A stretch of 50,721 bases of DNA from an uncultured Persicobacter sp. Its GTDB lineage: Bacteria; Bacteroidota; Bacteroidia; Cytophagales; Cyclobacteriaceae. The DNA is taken from assembly GCA_947498325.1 (NCBI GenBank), contig CANMKE010000036.1, positions 1 through 50,721 on the forward strand. Reading direction: 5' to 3'. Positions within the stretch are counted from its first letter, which is position 1, and every line of letters starts with the position of its first letter. A program made the position numbers and the translations under genes. Under the pieces are notes generated by a model. It was not told the origin of the DNA, made no database searches, and saw only the letters and a list, made by a program, of their open reading frames with translations. This document shows, one piece after another, positions 35,044 to 44,173 of the stretch.

Positions 35044-36042
35044 TCAATTTCTAAATTTAAAATGAGAGAGGTTGGTGCTGAGGCTGACGAAGTGCGCTCC
35101 ACCAGCAGCATGATAGGCCGCATAAGTGTAATCGATCGTCCATTTTTTAACGAGAATTCTCCCTCCGAAGGCGAAACCTGACAAACCTTTTTTGTCCTGT
35201 AAACCGAGCGATGCTCTAATATCTTGATTATAACCCGCCATCAGGTGCACATTTTTATGAATCAGGAATTCCGTACCGATATTAAAGTAGCGGAAAGCAT
35301 CCTTCAGCGTGGTATTTTCCTGCTCATTTTGCCCAAGATAGGGGGCATTATGAGGTAAATAAGACGCCGCTACAGAAAAACGCACAGGCATATGATCGGG
35401 CTTGAAAGTAGCGCCAAGCTGAACATCGAATGGGAGGTTCACGGGCTCGGTATCGAAATTCCGTAAGTTGAAACCGAAATTCTTCAACACCAATCCTGCG
35501 GAAAATTCATGTTCAGGGTGAATAAACAAAATCCCCGCATCAAAAAGCATGGCACTGGCGGCATAGCTTTCGATTTTACTGTTGATAAATTTGGCCGAGA
35601 GCCCCACACTGAAGTTACCCACTTGATGCTGCTTGGTTATGGCGATCAGATAATCGCCTGCGGTGAAAGTCCCTTCAGGGTTTCCCGACGGGTCATAACC
35701 CTGCATTGTGCCAAAATGTAAATACTGTGCCGACACTGCCCACGAACCTGTTTTGGGCATCGAGAACTGATAAGTGACCAACCCCTGCTGTATGCCTGCA
35801 AATCTGCTGGTGTAGTGTATGCCCAAATGCTGATCGAAGGAGGGTAATGCCGCCGCAGGATTACTGACAAAAGCGGCGCCATCATCAAAATAATTGGAGG
35901 GCATGACGGTGCCCATCGCCGCAGATTTGGCAGAATATGGCGCATTCAGCAATGCATATGCCCCACCTTTCAGGGACTGCCCATAGGAATACTGAACCAA
36001 CAAAAGTAGTCCTGAAAAAAAGAGGGTAAAACGGGTGTTCAA
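35044..36042 (-). CDS. porQ: PorQ-like type IX secretion system outer membrane protein
   Basis: About 332 aa. The signal peptide is MNTRFTLFFSGLLLLVQYSY, followed by GQSLKGGAYALLNAPYSAKSAA split over a turn. This is the PorQ/PorV pattern (a FadL-like barrel starting GG-x-x-x-Y-x-x-L-x-x-P-x-SA-x-x-AA-x-G). PorQ is part of the T9SS attachment machinery with PorU, PorV and PorZ. No ATG is available: TTG at 36042 gives a clean signal peptide, while the frame extends 11 codons to another TTG at 36075. Lies between lon and hslU. Confidence 0.82.
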   Translation of the reverse strand: MNTRFTLFFSGLLLLVQYSYGQSLKGGAYALLNAPYSAKSAAMGTVMPSNYFDDGAAFVSNPAAALPSFDQHLGIHYTSRFAGIQQGLVTYQFSMPKTGSWAVSAQYLHFGTMQGYDPSGNPEGTFTAGDYLIAITKQHQVGNFSVGLSAKFINSKIESYAASAMLFDAGILFIHPEHEFSAGLVLKNFGFNLRNFDTEPVNLPFDVQLGATFKPDHMPVRFSVAASYLPHNAPYLGQNEQENTTLKDAFRYFNIGTEFLIHKNVHLMAGYNQDIRASLGLQDKKGLSGFAFGGRILVKKWTIDYTYAAYHAAGGAHFVSLSTNLSHFKFRN

Positions 36043-36096
36043 ATCGGTAAGGTTAATATGACCAATGAAGAACAATTTGCAAAGAATTCTTCAAAG

Positions 36097-36131
36097 GCAA
36101 AAAAATAACGAGGAGAAGCCCCTCGTTATTT
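36097..36131 (-). terminator. Terminator of lon
   Basis: AATAACGAGG/CCTCGTTATT stem (36104-36130), followed on the minus strand by a T run. It lies 11 nt after the lon stop. Confidence 0.85.
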
Positions 36132-36141
36132 TATATTTATT

Positions 36142-38619
36142 TTACTTCTCTTTTTTCTGTTCAAGAATGAAATCAATAGGCTCACTGACTTTCTCCTCAA
36201 GCAAGGCATAATCAAACACCTCACGGGCTTCCTTCACATAATTGATGTTCAGGTCGCTGATGTATTCCACCTCGATTTCCTCGACATCTTTACGGTTTTT
36301 CTCACAAAGGACTATTTCTTTGATCCCCGCCCGACGTGCCGCCAAAAGCTTCTCCTTAATTCCACCCACAGGCAACACTTGCCCCCGAAGGGTTATCTCG
36401 CCAGTCATGGCCAGTTTGGAACGCACTTTTCGCTGGGTAAATACCGAAGCAAGGGAGGTCAGCATAGTGATACCTGCCGACGGGCCATCCTTAGGCACCG
36501 CACCTGCAGGTACATGAATATGCAAATCGTAATTATTGAAAATACGATAATCAATGCCCATACGCTCTGCATTGGATTTCAGATAAGTCAGGGCCGCCAT
36601 GGCCGATTCTTTCATGACATCGCCCAACTGACCAGAAAGGGTCAATTTGCCATTTCCTCGACTAAGCGCCGACTCAATAAACAAAATCTCACCACCTGCC
36701 TGCGTCCATGCCAATCCTGTTACTACGCCAGCAGTGCGGTTATTTTCATATAATTCTTTATCAAACAATTGCGCTCCAAGGATTTCCTCCACACGGGCGT
36801 TATTGATCGTTTTTGAATACTCTTCTTCCATTGCTACCGATTTGGCAACATTACGGCAAAGCGCACCCAACTTGCGTTCAAGGCTACGCACACCAGACTC
36901 ACGGGTGTAACCGTCAATCACTGTTTTGATTGCGCCTTTATTAATCGCAATATCAGCAGCCTTCAGGCCGTGCTCTTCACGCTGTTTAGGAATCAGGTGT
37001 TTTTTCGAGATTTCAACTTTCTCTTCCTGTGTATAGCCTGTCAATTCAATAATCTCCATACGGTCGCGCAATGCAGGCTGAATGGTCTCCAGTGAATTTG
37101 AGGTGGCAATAAACAATACCTTGGAAAGGTCGAAACCAATTTCCAGGTAGTTATCCACAAAAGCGTTGTTCTGCTCTGGGTCCAGTACCTCCAATAAAGC
37201 GGACGAAGGATCGCCACGGAAATCAGCACTGACCTTATCAATTTCATCCAATACAAAAACAGGGTTGGCTGTTTTGGCACGTTTAAGGTTTTGCAAAATT
37301 TTCCCTGGCATGGCTCCAATATAAGTCTTACGGTGACCACGCACCTCCGACTCATCATGCAAACCACCCAACGACATGCGGACATACTCACGGCCCAAGG
37401 CATTCGCTATAGAGCGCCCCAATGAGGTTTTTCCCACACCAGGAGGGCCATAAAGACACAAAATCGGCCCTTTCAAGTCACGCTTCAACTTCAGCACGGC
37501 AAGGTACTCAATGATGCGTTCCTTTACTTTATTAAGGCCATAGTGCTCTTTATCCAAAATTTTACGGGCACGCTTAAGGTCGAAGTTGTCTTCGGTAAAT
37601 TCTCCCCAAGGCAAATCGATCATAAACTCAGCATAACCCAGGTTCACCGCGTATTCTGGTGCCTGAGGGTTTACCCGGCTCAGCTTATCAAGCTCCTTCA
37701 TGAAGTGTTCCTTCACCTCTTTGGGCCACTTTTTGGCTTCTCCTTTTTTGCGGAGGTTCTTCACATCAGATTCCGGGCCACCTTGCCCCAGTTCATCCTG
37801 AAGAACTTTCATTTGCTGGCGCAGAAAATAATCCCGCTGCTGCGCATCAAGGTCAGAGTGAACTTTGGACTGAATTTCATTTTTCAGCTCCAGCATGTGG
37901 ATATCCTTGGACATGAACTCCAACAGCAATGTAGAACGCTCACGACCTTGGTCGGTCTCCAAAATACGCTGCTTCTCTTTTGCTGCCACTGAAAGGTTGG
38001 ACGACAAAAAGTGCGTAAGGAACGCCGGAGAGTCGATATTCTCAATCGCCGACTGTGCCTCCTGAGGCATCTCAGGGTTCAGGCGTAATATTTTTGCCGC
38101 AGCATCTTTGAGTGTTTCCACCAAAGCGGCCGCTTCTTCTGTTTCTTTTGCAGGGAAGCTCTCCTCCAGGCTGATGACTTTCGCCTGGAAATAAGGATCT
38201 TCAGAAATAATATCCTGAAGCATAAAGCGACGCATCCCCTGAATAATGATGGTGGTGTTACCATCAGGCAATACCAGCATTTTTACGATTCGCGCTACGG
38301 TTCCGATATTGTAAAAATCATGAACCTTAGGGTCTTCAACGTCTTTATTTTTTTGAGCTACCACCCCAATGGTACGGTCTCCTTTGTAAGCGTCCTTCAC
38401 CAATTTAATGGATTTGGCACGCCCAACGGTGATCGGTATTACCACACCTGGGAAAAGTACTGTATTTTTTATTGGCAGGATTGGCAGTTCGTCAGGAATT
38501 GTCGTTGCTTCCACCTCAGCCTCATCCATCTCGTCGTTGATCGAGATAAACTCACCATTCTCGGTTTCTTCCATTCCCACAAGAACTGCGTTTTGAAACA
38601 TGTCGTTCTGTGAATCCAT
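36142..38619 (-). CDS. lon: Lon protease (endopeptidase La)
   Basis: An 825-aa ATP-dependent serine protease. The N-terminal substrate-binding LON domain starts about residue 43 (ELPILPIKNTVLFPG). Walker A GPPGVGKT is at 391-398 and Walker B FVLDEIDK at about 455-462. The proteolytic dyad is S714 (KDGPSAGIT) and K757 (GGIKEKLLAA), spaced as in E. coli Lon. It carries an acidic N-terminal extension of about 40 residues, common in Bacteroidota. Own terminator, then porQ-hslU on the same strand. Confidence 0.98.
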   Translation of the reverse strand: MDSQNDMFQNAVLVGMEETENGEFISINDEMDEAEVEATTIPDELPILPIKNTVLFPGVVIPITVGRAKSIKLVKDAYKGDRTIGVVAQKNKDVEDPKVHDFYNIGTVARIVKMLVLPDGNTTIIIQGMRRFMLQDIISEDPYFQAKVISLEESFPAKETEEAAALVETLKDAAAKILRLNPEMPQEAQSAIENIDSPAFLTHFLSSNLSVAAKEKQRILETDQGRERSTLLLEFMSKDIHMLELKNEIQSKVHSDLDAQQRDYFLRQQMKVLQDELGQGGPESDVKNLRKKGEAKKWPKEVKEHFMKELDKLSRVNPQAPEYAVNLGYAEFMIDLPWGEFTEDNFDLKRARKILDKEHYGLNKVKERIIEYLAVLKLKRDLKGPILCLYGPPGVGKTSLGRSIANALGREYVRMSLGGLHDESEVRGHRKTYIGAMPGKILQNLKRAKTANPVFVLDEIDKVSADFRGDPSSALLEVLDPEQNNAFVDNYLEIGFDLSKVLFIATSNSLETIQPALRDRMEIIELTGYTQEEKVEISKKHLIPKQREEHGLKAADIAINKGAIKTVIDGYTRESGVRSLERKLGALCRNVAKSVAMEEEYSKTINNARVEEILGAQLFDKELYENNRTAGVVTGLAWTQAGGEILFIESALSRGNGKLTLSGQLGDVMKESAMAALTYLKSNAERMGIDYRIFNNYDLHIHVPAGAVPKDGPSAGITMLTSLASVFTQRKVRSKLAMTGEITLRGQVLPVGGIKEKLLAARRAGIKEIVLCEKNRKDVEEIEVEYISDLNINYVKEAREVFDYALLEEKVSEPIDFILEQKKEK

Positions 38620-38758
38620 AGATATATTAATATGTCATATTGACAGTTATTGCAAAAGATGCAAAATTTATAAAGATGTTTAAATAATTAGACAAGGGAT
38701 GTGCCAAAAGCATTATCTTGCAAAGTAGAGATGTTAATTGTATTTTTCACGTGCCAAT

Positions 38759-40816
38759 ATGCACTATATGAACGCAAATAATCAACAAACTGTCAGCCTT
38801 TCCCCTTCTGTCCTTCGTTGGGCACTATTTTTTATGTCAATTTTGCACCCTTTTTCGGAAGGCGTGGCACAAAAGCGACAAAAGAAATCTGCGATTGTTA
38901 GCGAACAACCTCAAAATTTTGATATAAATCAATTATTCTCCTTCCCGAATGTGAATAAAGTAAGATATTATTCCGATAAGTCCCAACTTAATCGATTAAG
39001 AAAGTTGGATAAGACAGGTAAAACTGAGCAATTGTACCCATTGTTATGGAAGTATGTCAGTAAATTTGGCATTGACAATTTCAGGAAAGATACTTACTGG
39101 CTTTGGAGGCTCGCTAACCTGACCGAAGAAAAAGGGGCTTTTCACGATGCCCAGCGCCTTTACAAGTTGGTCCTCAAGCACCATCATGGTGGGGTGGATT
39201 TCCAGAAGGTGCAATCAAAATATTACAAAATGGCAGGGCGATCGCCGAAGGACTATGTGCCACTGGACTACTATTATGACCTGATTTCCTTCCGCGAAAA
39301 ATTAGACACCCTCCGTCCGCCGCAAGGCATTGACCTGAACATGGGATTCTATGTAAATTCCAATAAGTCAGATTATGGACCAAGTATGTCGTGGGATAAC
39401 CAGACCATGATTTTCACTTCACAACGTAATGCCGTACGCCGATCTTTTGACCCTGAGCCTAATGAAGATTTATTCATGATCCGCTCCCTTGGAGATGGTT
39501 ACTGGGATGAAGCTGTGCCCGTCAAAAGCCTGAATACACCCGCCAATGAAGGCTCCCCCTTCCTGACCCGAGATGGTTCAAAAATATATTTTTCAAGATG
39601 TAATACGCCTCAAAGCTATGGCAACTGCGATTTGTTTGTAGCACATTTGCAGGCAGACAGCACGTGGGGGGAAATCAGTAATCTGGGGCAGAATGTCAAT
39701 TCTGTCGCCTGGGAATCTCACCCAAGCCTAAGCCCTACGGAAGATACGCTCTATTTTGCTTCGGATCGTATAGGCGGATTCGGAATGTCTGATTTATATT
39801 ATACCACCAAAAATAAAAACGGCCAGTGGAGTAAAGCCAAAAACCTCGGCCCGAACATCAACACAAGGGGCAGTGAAGTCAGCCCATTTATCCATCCTGA
39901 ATACAATGTTCTTTATTATAGTTCAAGTGGGCAACTGATTAATTTTGGGGAATTCGATATTTATAAGGCATACCACCTGAAAAACAAACAATGGACCGAG
40001 CCCCAGAACATTGGGCCACTCGTCAATGGCCGTGGTTCAGAGTTCTACTTCACCATAGATAAAGAAGCCAAAAACCTGTACTATGCGAAATCCATCGAGA
40101 ACAACATGAAAAATCTCGACCTCTATTCCTTTCCGCTGCCCATGGAAGCACAGCCCCTGGCCACAACCAAACTGAAAGGCCAGTTATTGGATTCGCTAAG
40201 CAACACGCCATTTAACGATGGTATTGTATCCATTATAGACCTCGACAAAGGCGTTGAAATTGCACCAAAATACCTCAGGGATGACGGTACCTATGAATTT
40301 GACCTGATCAACGAACGAAAATATCTGATGGTCATTCAGGGCGATGAATTTTTCAGGATAGAGAAGATTTTCACCCTGCAAGGTGACACCAATTTTACCG
40401 ATGCTACACGGCCAATCTCCTCAAGAATGCAGTTTGAGTCGGTGGTGTTCGATAATAATTCCTTTGAGCTGAAATCTGCCATGTATTATGATTTGGATAA
40501 AATTGGCAACTTCCTGCTCGACAACCCTTCCTTCAAACTAAAAATTGCAGGACATACCGATACCAAAGGAAACAAACAGGCCAACATCGAGCTGTCACAA
40601 AAACGTGCCGACGCTATCAAAGACTATATTGAATACTTTGGCGGCATTAAAAGCGACCGTATCGAAGCGATAGGCTACGGCGCACAAAAGCCACTCGTTG
40701 AAGAAAAAACCGAAGCCGACCGCGTACTGAACCGTCGGGTGGAGTTTGAGATTTACAGGGACGCTTCCGCAGAAGACCATCGAAAGAATGATGAAAATGA
40801 CCCCAGCAGGTGGTAA
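38759..40816 (+). CDS. PorE-like OmpA-family protein with beta-propeller
   Basis: About 685 aa. Domain order: signal region (LRWALFFMSILHPFSEGVAQ), helical TPR-like part (about 60-170), a WD40/PD40 propeller (about 185-455: MSWDNQTMIFTSQR, FLTRDGSKIYFSR, LSPTEDTLYFASDR), a carboxypeptidase-regulatory-like fold (about 475-550), and a C-terminal OmpA domain that binds peptidoglycan (LKIAGHTDTKGN, NRRVEFEI). This is the architecture of PorE of the type IX secretion system, and porQ is nearby, but similar proteins exist outside T9SS. The frame opens at a TTG (38738); the ATG at 38759 or 38768 is preferred. Confidence 0.85.
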   Translation: MHYMNANNQQTVSLSPSVLRWALFFMSILHPFSEGVAQKRQKKSAIVSEQPQNFDINQLFSFPNVNKVRYYSDKSQLNRLRKLDKTGKTEQLYPLLWKYVSKFGIDNFRKDTYWLWRLANLTEEKGAFHDAQRLYKLVLKHHHGGVDFQKVQSKYYKMAGRSPKDYVPLDYYYDLISFREKLDTLRPPQGIDLNMGFYVNSNKSDYGPSMSWDNQTMIFTSQRNAVRRSFDPEPNEDLFMIRSLGDGYWDEAVPVKSLNTPANEGSPFLTRDGSKIYFSRCNTPQSYGNCDLFVAHLQADSTWGEISNLGQNVNSVAWESHPSLSPTEDTLYFASDRIGGFGMSDLYYTTKNKNGQWSKAKNLGPNINTRGSEVSPFIHPEYNVLYYSSSGQLINFGEFDIYKAYHLKNKQWTEPQNIGPLVNGRGSEFYFTIDKEAKNLYYAKSIENNMKNLDLYSFPLPMEAQPLATTKLKGQLLDSLSNTPFNDGIVSIIDLDKGVEIAPKYLRDDGTYEFDLINERKYLMVIQGDEFFRIEKIFTLQGDTNFTDATRPISSRMQFESVVFDNNSFELKSAMYYDLDKIGNFLLDNPSFKLKIAGHTDTKGNKQANIELSQKRADAIKDYIEYFGGIKSDRIEAIGYGAQKPLVEEKTEADRVLNRRVEFEIYRDASAEDHRKNDENDPSRW

Positions 40817-40898
40817 TCTGTAAGAAGAATCAAGGATTTAAAAACTCTTGAAAATCAATTGCGTAATTCATTACAATTAGAAGGCAAATAACTCAATG

Positions 40899-40938
40899 AA
40901 GCCTGACTGCAATCCGACCAGTCAGGCTTTGTATTTTT
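40899..40938 (+). terminator. Terminator of the PorE-like gene
   Basis: AAGCCTGACTG/CAGTCAGGCTT stem, followed by TGTATTTTTT. In the remaining gap up to 41270 the only structure seen is a CCCTTTATT/AATAAAGGG inverted repeat at 40993-41021. Confidence 0.88.
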
Positions 40939-41272
40939 TAAGCCAGCGCCACAAAAAAAGGCCCTTGGCATACCACCCCTGACCTTCTTTTTCCCTTTAT
41001 TTTACTCTAATTAATAAAGGGCTCAAAGCTGAAAATTGTTTGAAACACCGACAAAAAGCACCTAAAAATCACTCAGGCACTCTTTTTATTCAAACTGATG
41101 ACCATTTTTAATCCATCGAATACCACACCAATTACATTTCGTATTCAAAAGCATTCTATAATTTAATTCTAAATCACTACATTGCAAGTATTGTTCTTTC
41201 GTTTAAGATGAAAAACAAAGACAACATAGCAAGGACAACCCTTAGCTATTAAAAAACTGATGATTTGACAGT

Positions 41273-41344
41273 GTTCTGGTACAAAACACCAGAACCGTCC
41301 AGGGGGTCTTGAGATTTATCCCTATGGACCAATAAGAACTTATT
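41273..41344 (+). promoter_or_regulatory. Structured 5' leader of the DEAD-box helicase
   Basis: Three successive hairpins lie directly before the start codon. The first is GTTCTGGT/ACCAGAAC (41273-41295). The second is GTCCA...TGGAC with an inner G/C stem (41297-41329). The third is AATAA-GAAC-TTATT (41331-41344). None has a U-tract, so they are more likely a leader controlling translation or stability than a terminator. Confidence 0.5.
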
Positions 41345-41356
41345 AACCAATAGGAT

Positions 41357-42634
41357 TTGAAATTTACAGACTTTAATCTGAATCCCAACATTGAAGACGC
41401 CATTCAGGCAATGGGATATCAAGATGCCACACCGATCCAGGAAGCGGCCATTCCTTTGGCCATCGAAGGAAAAGACCTTATTGCCTGTGCACAAACAGGA
41501 ACAGGAAAAACTGCCGCCTATTTATTGCCTGTGATGCACCTACTTTTAGAAGGCGATGCACCCAAAAGTAATTCTGTGAGCTGTATCATTATTGCCCCTA
41601 CCCGCGAATTGGCAATACAAATTGACCAGCAACTGGAGGGGATGAGCTATTTTGCTCCACTTAGTACTGTGGCCATTTATGGCGGAAGCGATGTGGGCAA
41701 CTGGGAAAAACAGCGTAATGCCATTAAAAATGGTGCCGACATCATTGTCGCGACACCAGGCCGTTTGATTCAGCACTTTAACCAAGGCTATTTAAAAACA
41801 GATGACCTGAAATTTTTGGTGCTTGACGAAGCTGACCGTATGCTCGATATGGGCTTTCAGGAAGACATTAGCAATATTGTCAGTAAGCTACCCAAAGAAC
41901 GCCAAACCTTGATGTTCTCGGCGACCATGCCACCAAAAATTCGTGGATTAGCGAAGAAAATCCTTCAGGATCCTGAGGAAATCACCTTTAAGGTTTCAAC
42001 GACCGCTGAAGGTGTTTTACAGGGCGCGTATATGGCTTTTGACAATCAGAAGGCCAATATCCTTAAAGGTATTTTGGTGGGTAATGAAGAGAAATTACCT
42101 ACGGTATTTGTTTTCTGTGGCACCAAAATTAAGGTAAAAGAACTGGCCAAAGACATGAAAAAATGGGGGCTTAAGGCCGAACCGTTTCAGTCTGACCTTG
42201 AACAACGTGAGCGTGAGCAAATCATGCAGGACTTCAAGAACAAGCAGTTTCAGGTTTTGGTAGCGACCGATATTGTTTCACGGGGTATTGATATTGATGA
42301 TGTATCGATGGTGATCAATTATGATGTGCCTAACGACCCAGAAGATTACGTCCACCGTGTTGGACGTACAGCCCGTGCTGAACGTAAAGGATATGCCGTT
42401 ACTTTGATCAACCCACGTGATTGCGGTAAATTCCGTCGTATCGAGGAACTGATCGAGAAGGAAGTCGTGAAAGTTCCATTGCCAGAAACTTACGGTGAAC
42501 AACCTTCCTACTCTACTGAAAGAAGAGGAAACGGTGGTGGCCACCGAGGAGGCAACCGCAATGGTGGTGGCAACAAAGGAGGCAGCCGTAAGCCAAGAGG
42601 AAACTACAACAAACGCCCTCGAAAAGCAGAATAA
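41357..42634 (+). CDS. DEAD-box ATP-dependent RNA helicase
   Basis: A 425-aa RhlE/CsdA-type helicase. The Q motif (GYQDATPIQEAAIP, Q28) is followed by Walker A AQTGTGKT (45-52), PTRELAIQI, TPGRL, LDEADRML, SATMP, and in domain 2 TDIVSRGIDID and HRVGRTAR. A glycine/arginine-rich RNA-binding tail (from about 388) ends the protein. The start is TTG at 41357: the frame is closed by TAG two codons upstream, and the next ATG is codon 19, which would remove the aromatic residue upstream of the Q motif. The structured leader suggests cold or growth control, as known for related genes. Confidence 0.95.
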   Translation: MKFTDFNLNPNIEDAIQAMGYQDATPIQEAAIPLAIEGKDLIACAQTGTGKTAAYLLPVMHLLLEGDAPKSNSVSCIIIAPTRELAIQIDQQLEGMSYFAPLSTVAIYGGSDVGNWEKQRNAIKNGADIIVATPGRLIQHFNQGYLKTDDLKFLVLDEADRMLDMGFQEDISNIVSKLPKERQTLMFSATMPPKIRGLAKKILQDPEEITFKVSTTAEGVLQGAYMAFDNQKANILKGILVGNEEKLPTVFVFCGTKIKVKELAKDMKKWGLKAEPFQSDLEQREREQIMQDFKNKQFQVLVATDIVSRGIDIDDVSMVINYDVPNDPEDYVHRVGRTARAERKGYAVTLINPRDCGKFRRIEELIEKEVVKVPLPETYGEQPSYSTERRGNGGGHRGGNRNGGGNKGGSRKPRGNYNKRPRKAE

Positions 42635-42658
42635 ACTTCTTTTTGAATGCCCAATTAA

Positions 42659-42691
42659 AATCCAAAACAGTCCGCTGTTTTGGATTTTTTT
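42659..42691 (+). terminator. Terminator of the helicase gene
   Basis: AATCCAAAACAG/CTGTTTTGGATT stem with loop TCCG, followed by a T run. Confidence 0.93.
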
Positions 42692-42777
42692 GTTTCAACA
42701 CCCCCCATTCGTATTGACATTTGAGTGAAATAAATTACTTTTAACCTTATTCTTTTTTTAATAGTAAATCTACCTTT

Positions 42778-43116
42778 ATGTCAAAAGCATTATTAGCGAC
42801 CATTGCAGGAGATGTTAGCCCTGAAGCATTAGTTCAATGCCAACATTTATCCGATGACGAAGCAGCACAGGTTTTAACCGTGTTCAATCAAAACAAAAAT
42901 TCTGTTGTGATGGGCTACCTTTTCTTGCTTATTATTTTTAGTGCGCATTATGCTTATAATGGAAAATGGGGAATGCAGATTCTATTTTGGCTTACCGCAG
43001 GTGGTCTCGGCGTTTGGTGGCTGATTGATATTTTCAGAATGAGCTCCATCATCAAAAAATATAATGACAAGCAACTGGCAAATGCCATTATATCGGTAAA
43101 GGCATATAGCCATTAA
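42778..43116 (+). CDS. TM2-domain protein, paralog 1
   Basis: A 112-aa protein. A soluble N-terminal part with paired SPEALVQCQ/LSDDEAAQV helices is followed by a TM2-type domain: two membrane helices around a short loop (MGYLFLLIIFSAHYAYNGKW, then LFWLTAGGLGVWWLIDIFRM). TM2 proteins are widespread and mostly uncharacterised. About 80 percent identical to the next gene, with which it forms a tandem duplicate. Followed by a hairpin at 43132. Confidence 0.85.
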   Translation: MSKALLATIAGDVSPEALVQCQHLSDDEAAQVLTVFNQNKNSVVMGYLFLLIIFSAHYAYNGKWGMQILFWLTAGGLGVWWLIDIFRMSSIIKKYNDKQLANAIISVKAYSH

Positions 43117-43131
43117 ATTTCGGTCATGAAA

Positions 43132-43170
43132 AATCCCACACTCAGCAATGAACGTGGGATTATTATTTTA
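43132..43170 (+). terminator. Terminator of TM2 paralog 1
   Basis: AATCCCAC/GTGGGATT stem (43132-43161), followed by ATTATTTT. The loop ACTCAGCAATGAAC is shared with the terminator of paralog 2. Confidence 0.75.
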
Positions 43171-43258
43171 AGAACTATTTACACATGATAATGGATATTA
43201 TCGGTATGATTCATGCTTATACTAAATCGAAGAACATTTAATTAAACTTACTACCGAT

Positions 43259-43597
43259 ATGTCAAAAGCATTATTAGCGACCATCGCAGGAGAAGTATCC
43301 CCCGGGGCATTGGCACACTGCCAGCATTTATCCGACGAGCAAGCCACTCAGGTATTGACGATCTTTAATCAGACTAAAAATTCTGTTGTGATGGGCTACC
43401 TTTTCTTGCTCCTGATTTTTGGGGCACACTACGCATACAATGGAAAGTGGGGAGTACAGATTATTTATTGGATCACCTTTGCGGGCTTTGGGATCTGGGG
43501 GTTGATTGATATTTTCAGAATGAGCTCCATCATCAAAAGCTACAACGATAAACAATTGGCCAAGGCAATCATTTCCGCAAGAGCACTTACGCATTAA
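43259..43597 (+). CDS. TM2-domain protein, paralog 2
   Basis: A 112-aa tandem copy of the preceding gene. The first eleven residues and the membrane segment (NSVVMGYLFLL, YNGKWG) are the same, and differences cluster in the second helix and the N-terminal linker. The same IDIFRMSSIIK motif follows the second helix. Own terminator at 43606. Function unknown. Confidence 0.85.
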   Translation: MSKALLATIAGEVSPGALAHCQHLSDEQATQVLTIFNQTKNSVVMGYLFLLLIFGAHYAYNGKWGVQIIYWITFAGFGIWGLIDIFRMSSIIKSYNDKQLAKAIISARALTH

Positions 43598-43605
43598 TTA
43601 TCCAT

Positions 43606-43645
43606 AAAAAAAGTCCACACTCAGCAAAGAATGTGGACTTTTTTT
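43606..43645. terminator. Bidirectional terminator after TM2 paralog 2
   Basis: Seven A, GTCCACA, loop CTCAGCAAAGAA, TGTGGAC, seven T. T runs on both strands serve the TM2 gene and the convergent gene ending at 43664. Confidence 0.92.
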
Positions 43646-43663
43646 CATCTCTTTAAATACGTT

Positions 43664-44050
43664 TTAAATCACCTCTTTTCCATCCTCTGGATAAGGGATA
43701 AAAACGAAATTGGTAAAGGCACCATCCATTACGAACAGACAACAGAACTCGTCAGGGTCTTTGAAAGTCGCCTTGAAAGCCTTTTCCTTCTCTCCTGCCT
43801 CAATCATCCCACGCTGAACAAACTCATCAAGATAAGTGATGTTGTAATTCCACGCCAACGACAGCTCACCCATTTTCAGGAACTGCTGACCAATGGGCAT
43901 CCCCATTTTTGATACTGGGAAGATGGGATAATCAGAAAACCCCTTAGATTTAATCGCATAAGCCGCCTCTTTGAGCGTATCTGCCACTTTTACAAAGTCC
44001 TTGGTGATCTCTCCTAAGTATTTACCGTCTAATTCTGGATCGTTTTGCAT
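43664..44050 (-). CDS. Hypothetical conserved protein
   Basis: A 128-aa soluble protein without signal peptide or membrane segment. It starts with an amphipathic helix (EITKDFVKVADTLKEAAYAI), then FSDYPIFPVSKMGMPIGQQF, WNYNITYLDEFVQRGMI and a beta-rich end (FCCLFVMDGAFTNFVFIPYP). I do not recognise the family. It lies 151 nt downstream of the RlmD-like gene on the same strand, with a palindromic repeat in between. Confidence 0.75.
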   Translation of the reverse strand: MQNDPELDGKYLGEITKDFVKVADTLKEAAYAIKSKGFSDYPIFPVSKMGMPIGQQFLKMGELSLAWNYNITYLDEFVQRGMIEAGEKEKAFKATFKDPDEFCCLFVMDGAFTNFVFIPYPEDGKEVI

Positions 44051-44173
44051 GATCTATTTTGTTTTTTTGTCCACAGATTTCCACTGATTATTTTTGCAGA
44101 AATATTGAATATGCGACAAGATTAAATCAATGTCTTTTTGGGGTCATAGTCAAGATCCTACAACCTATTTAAA

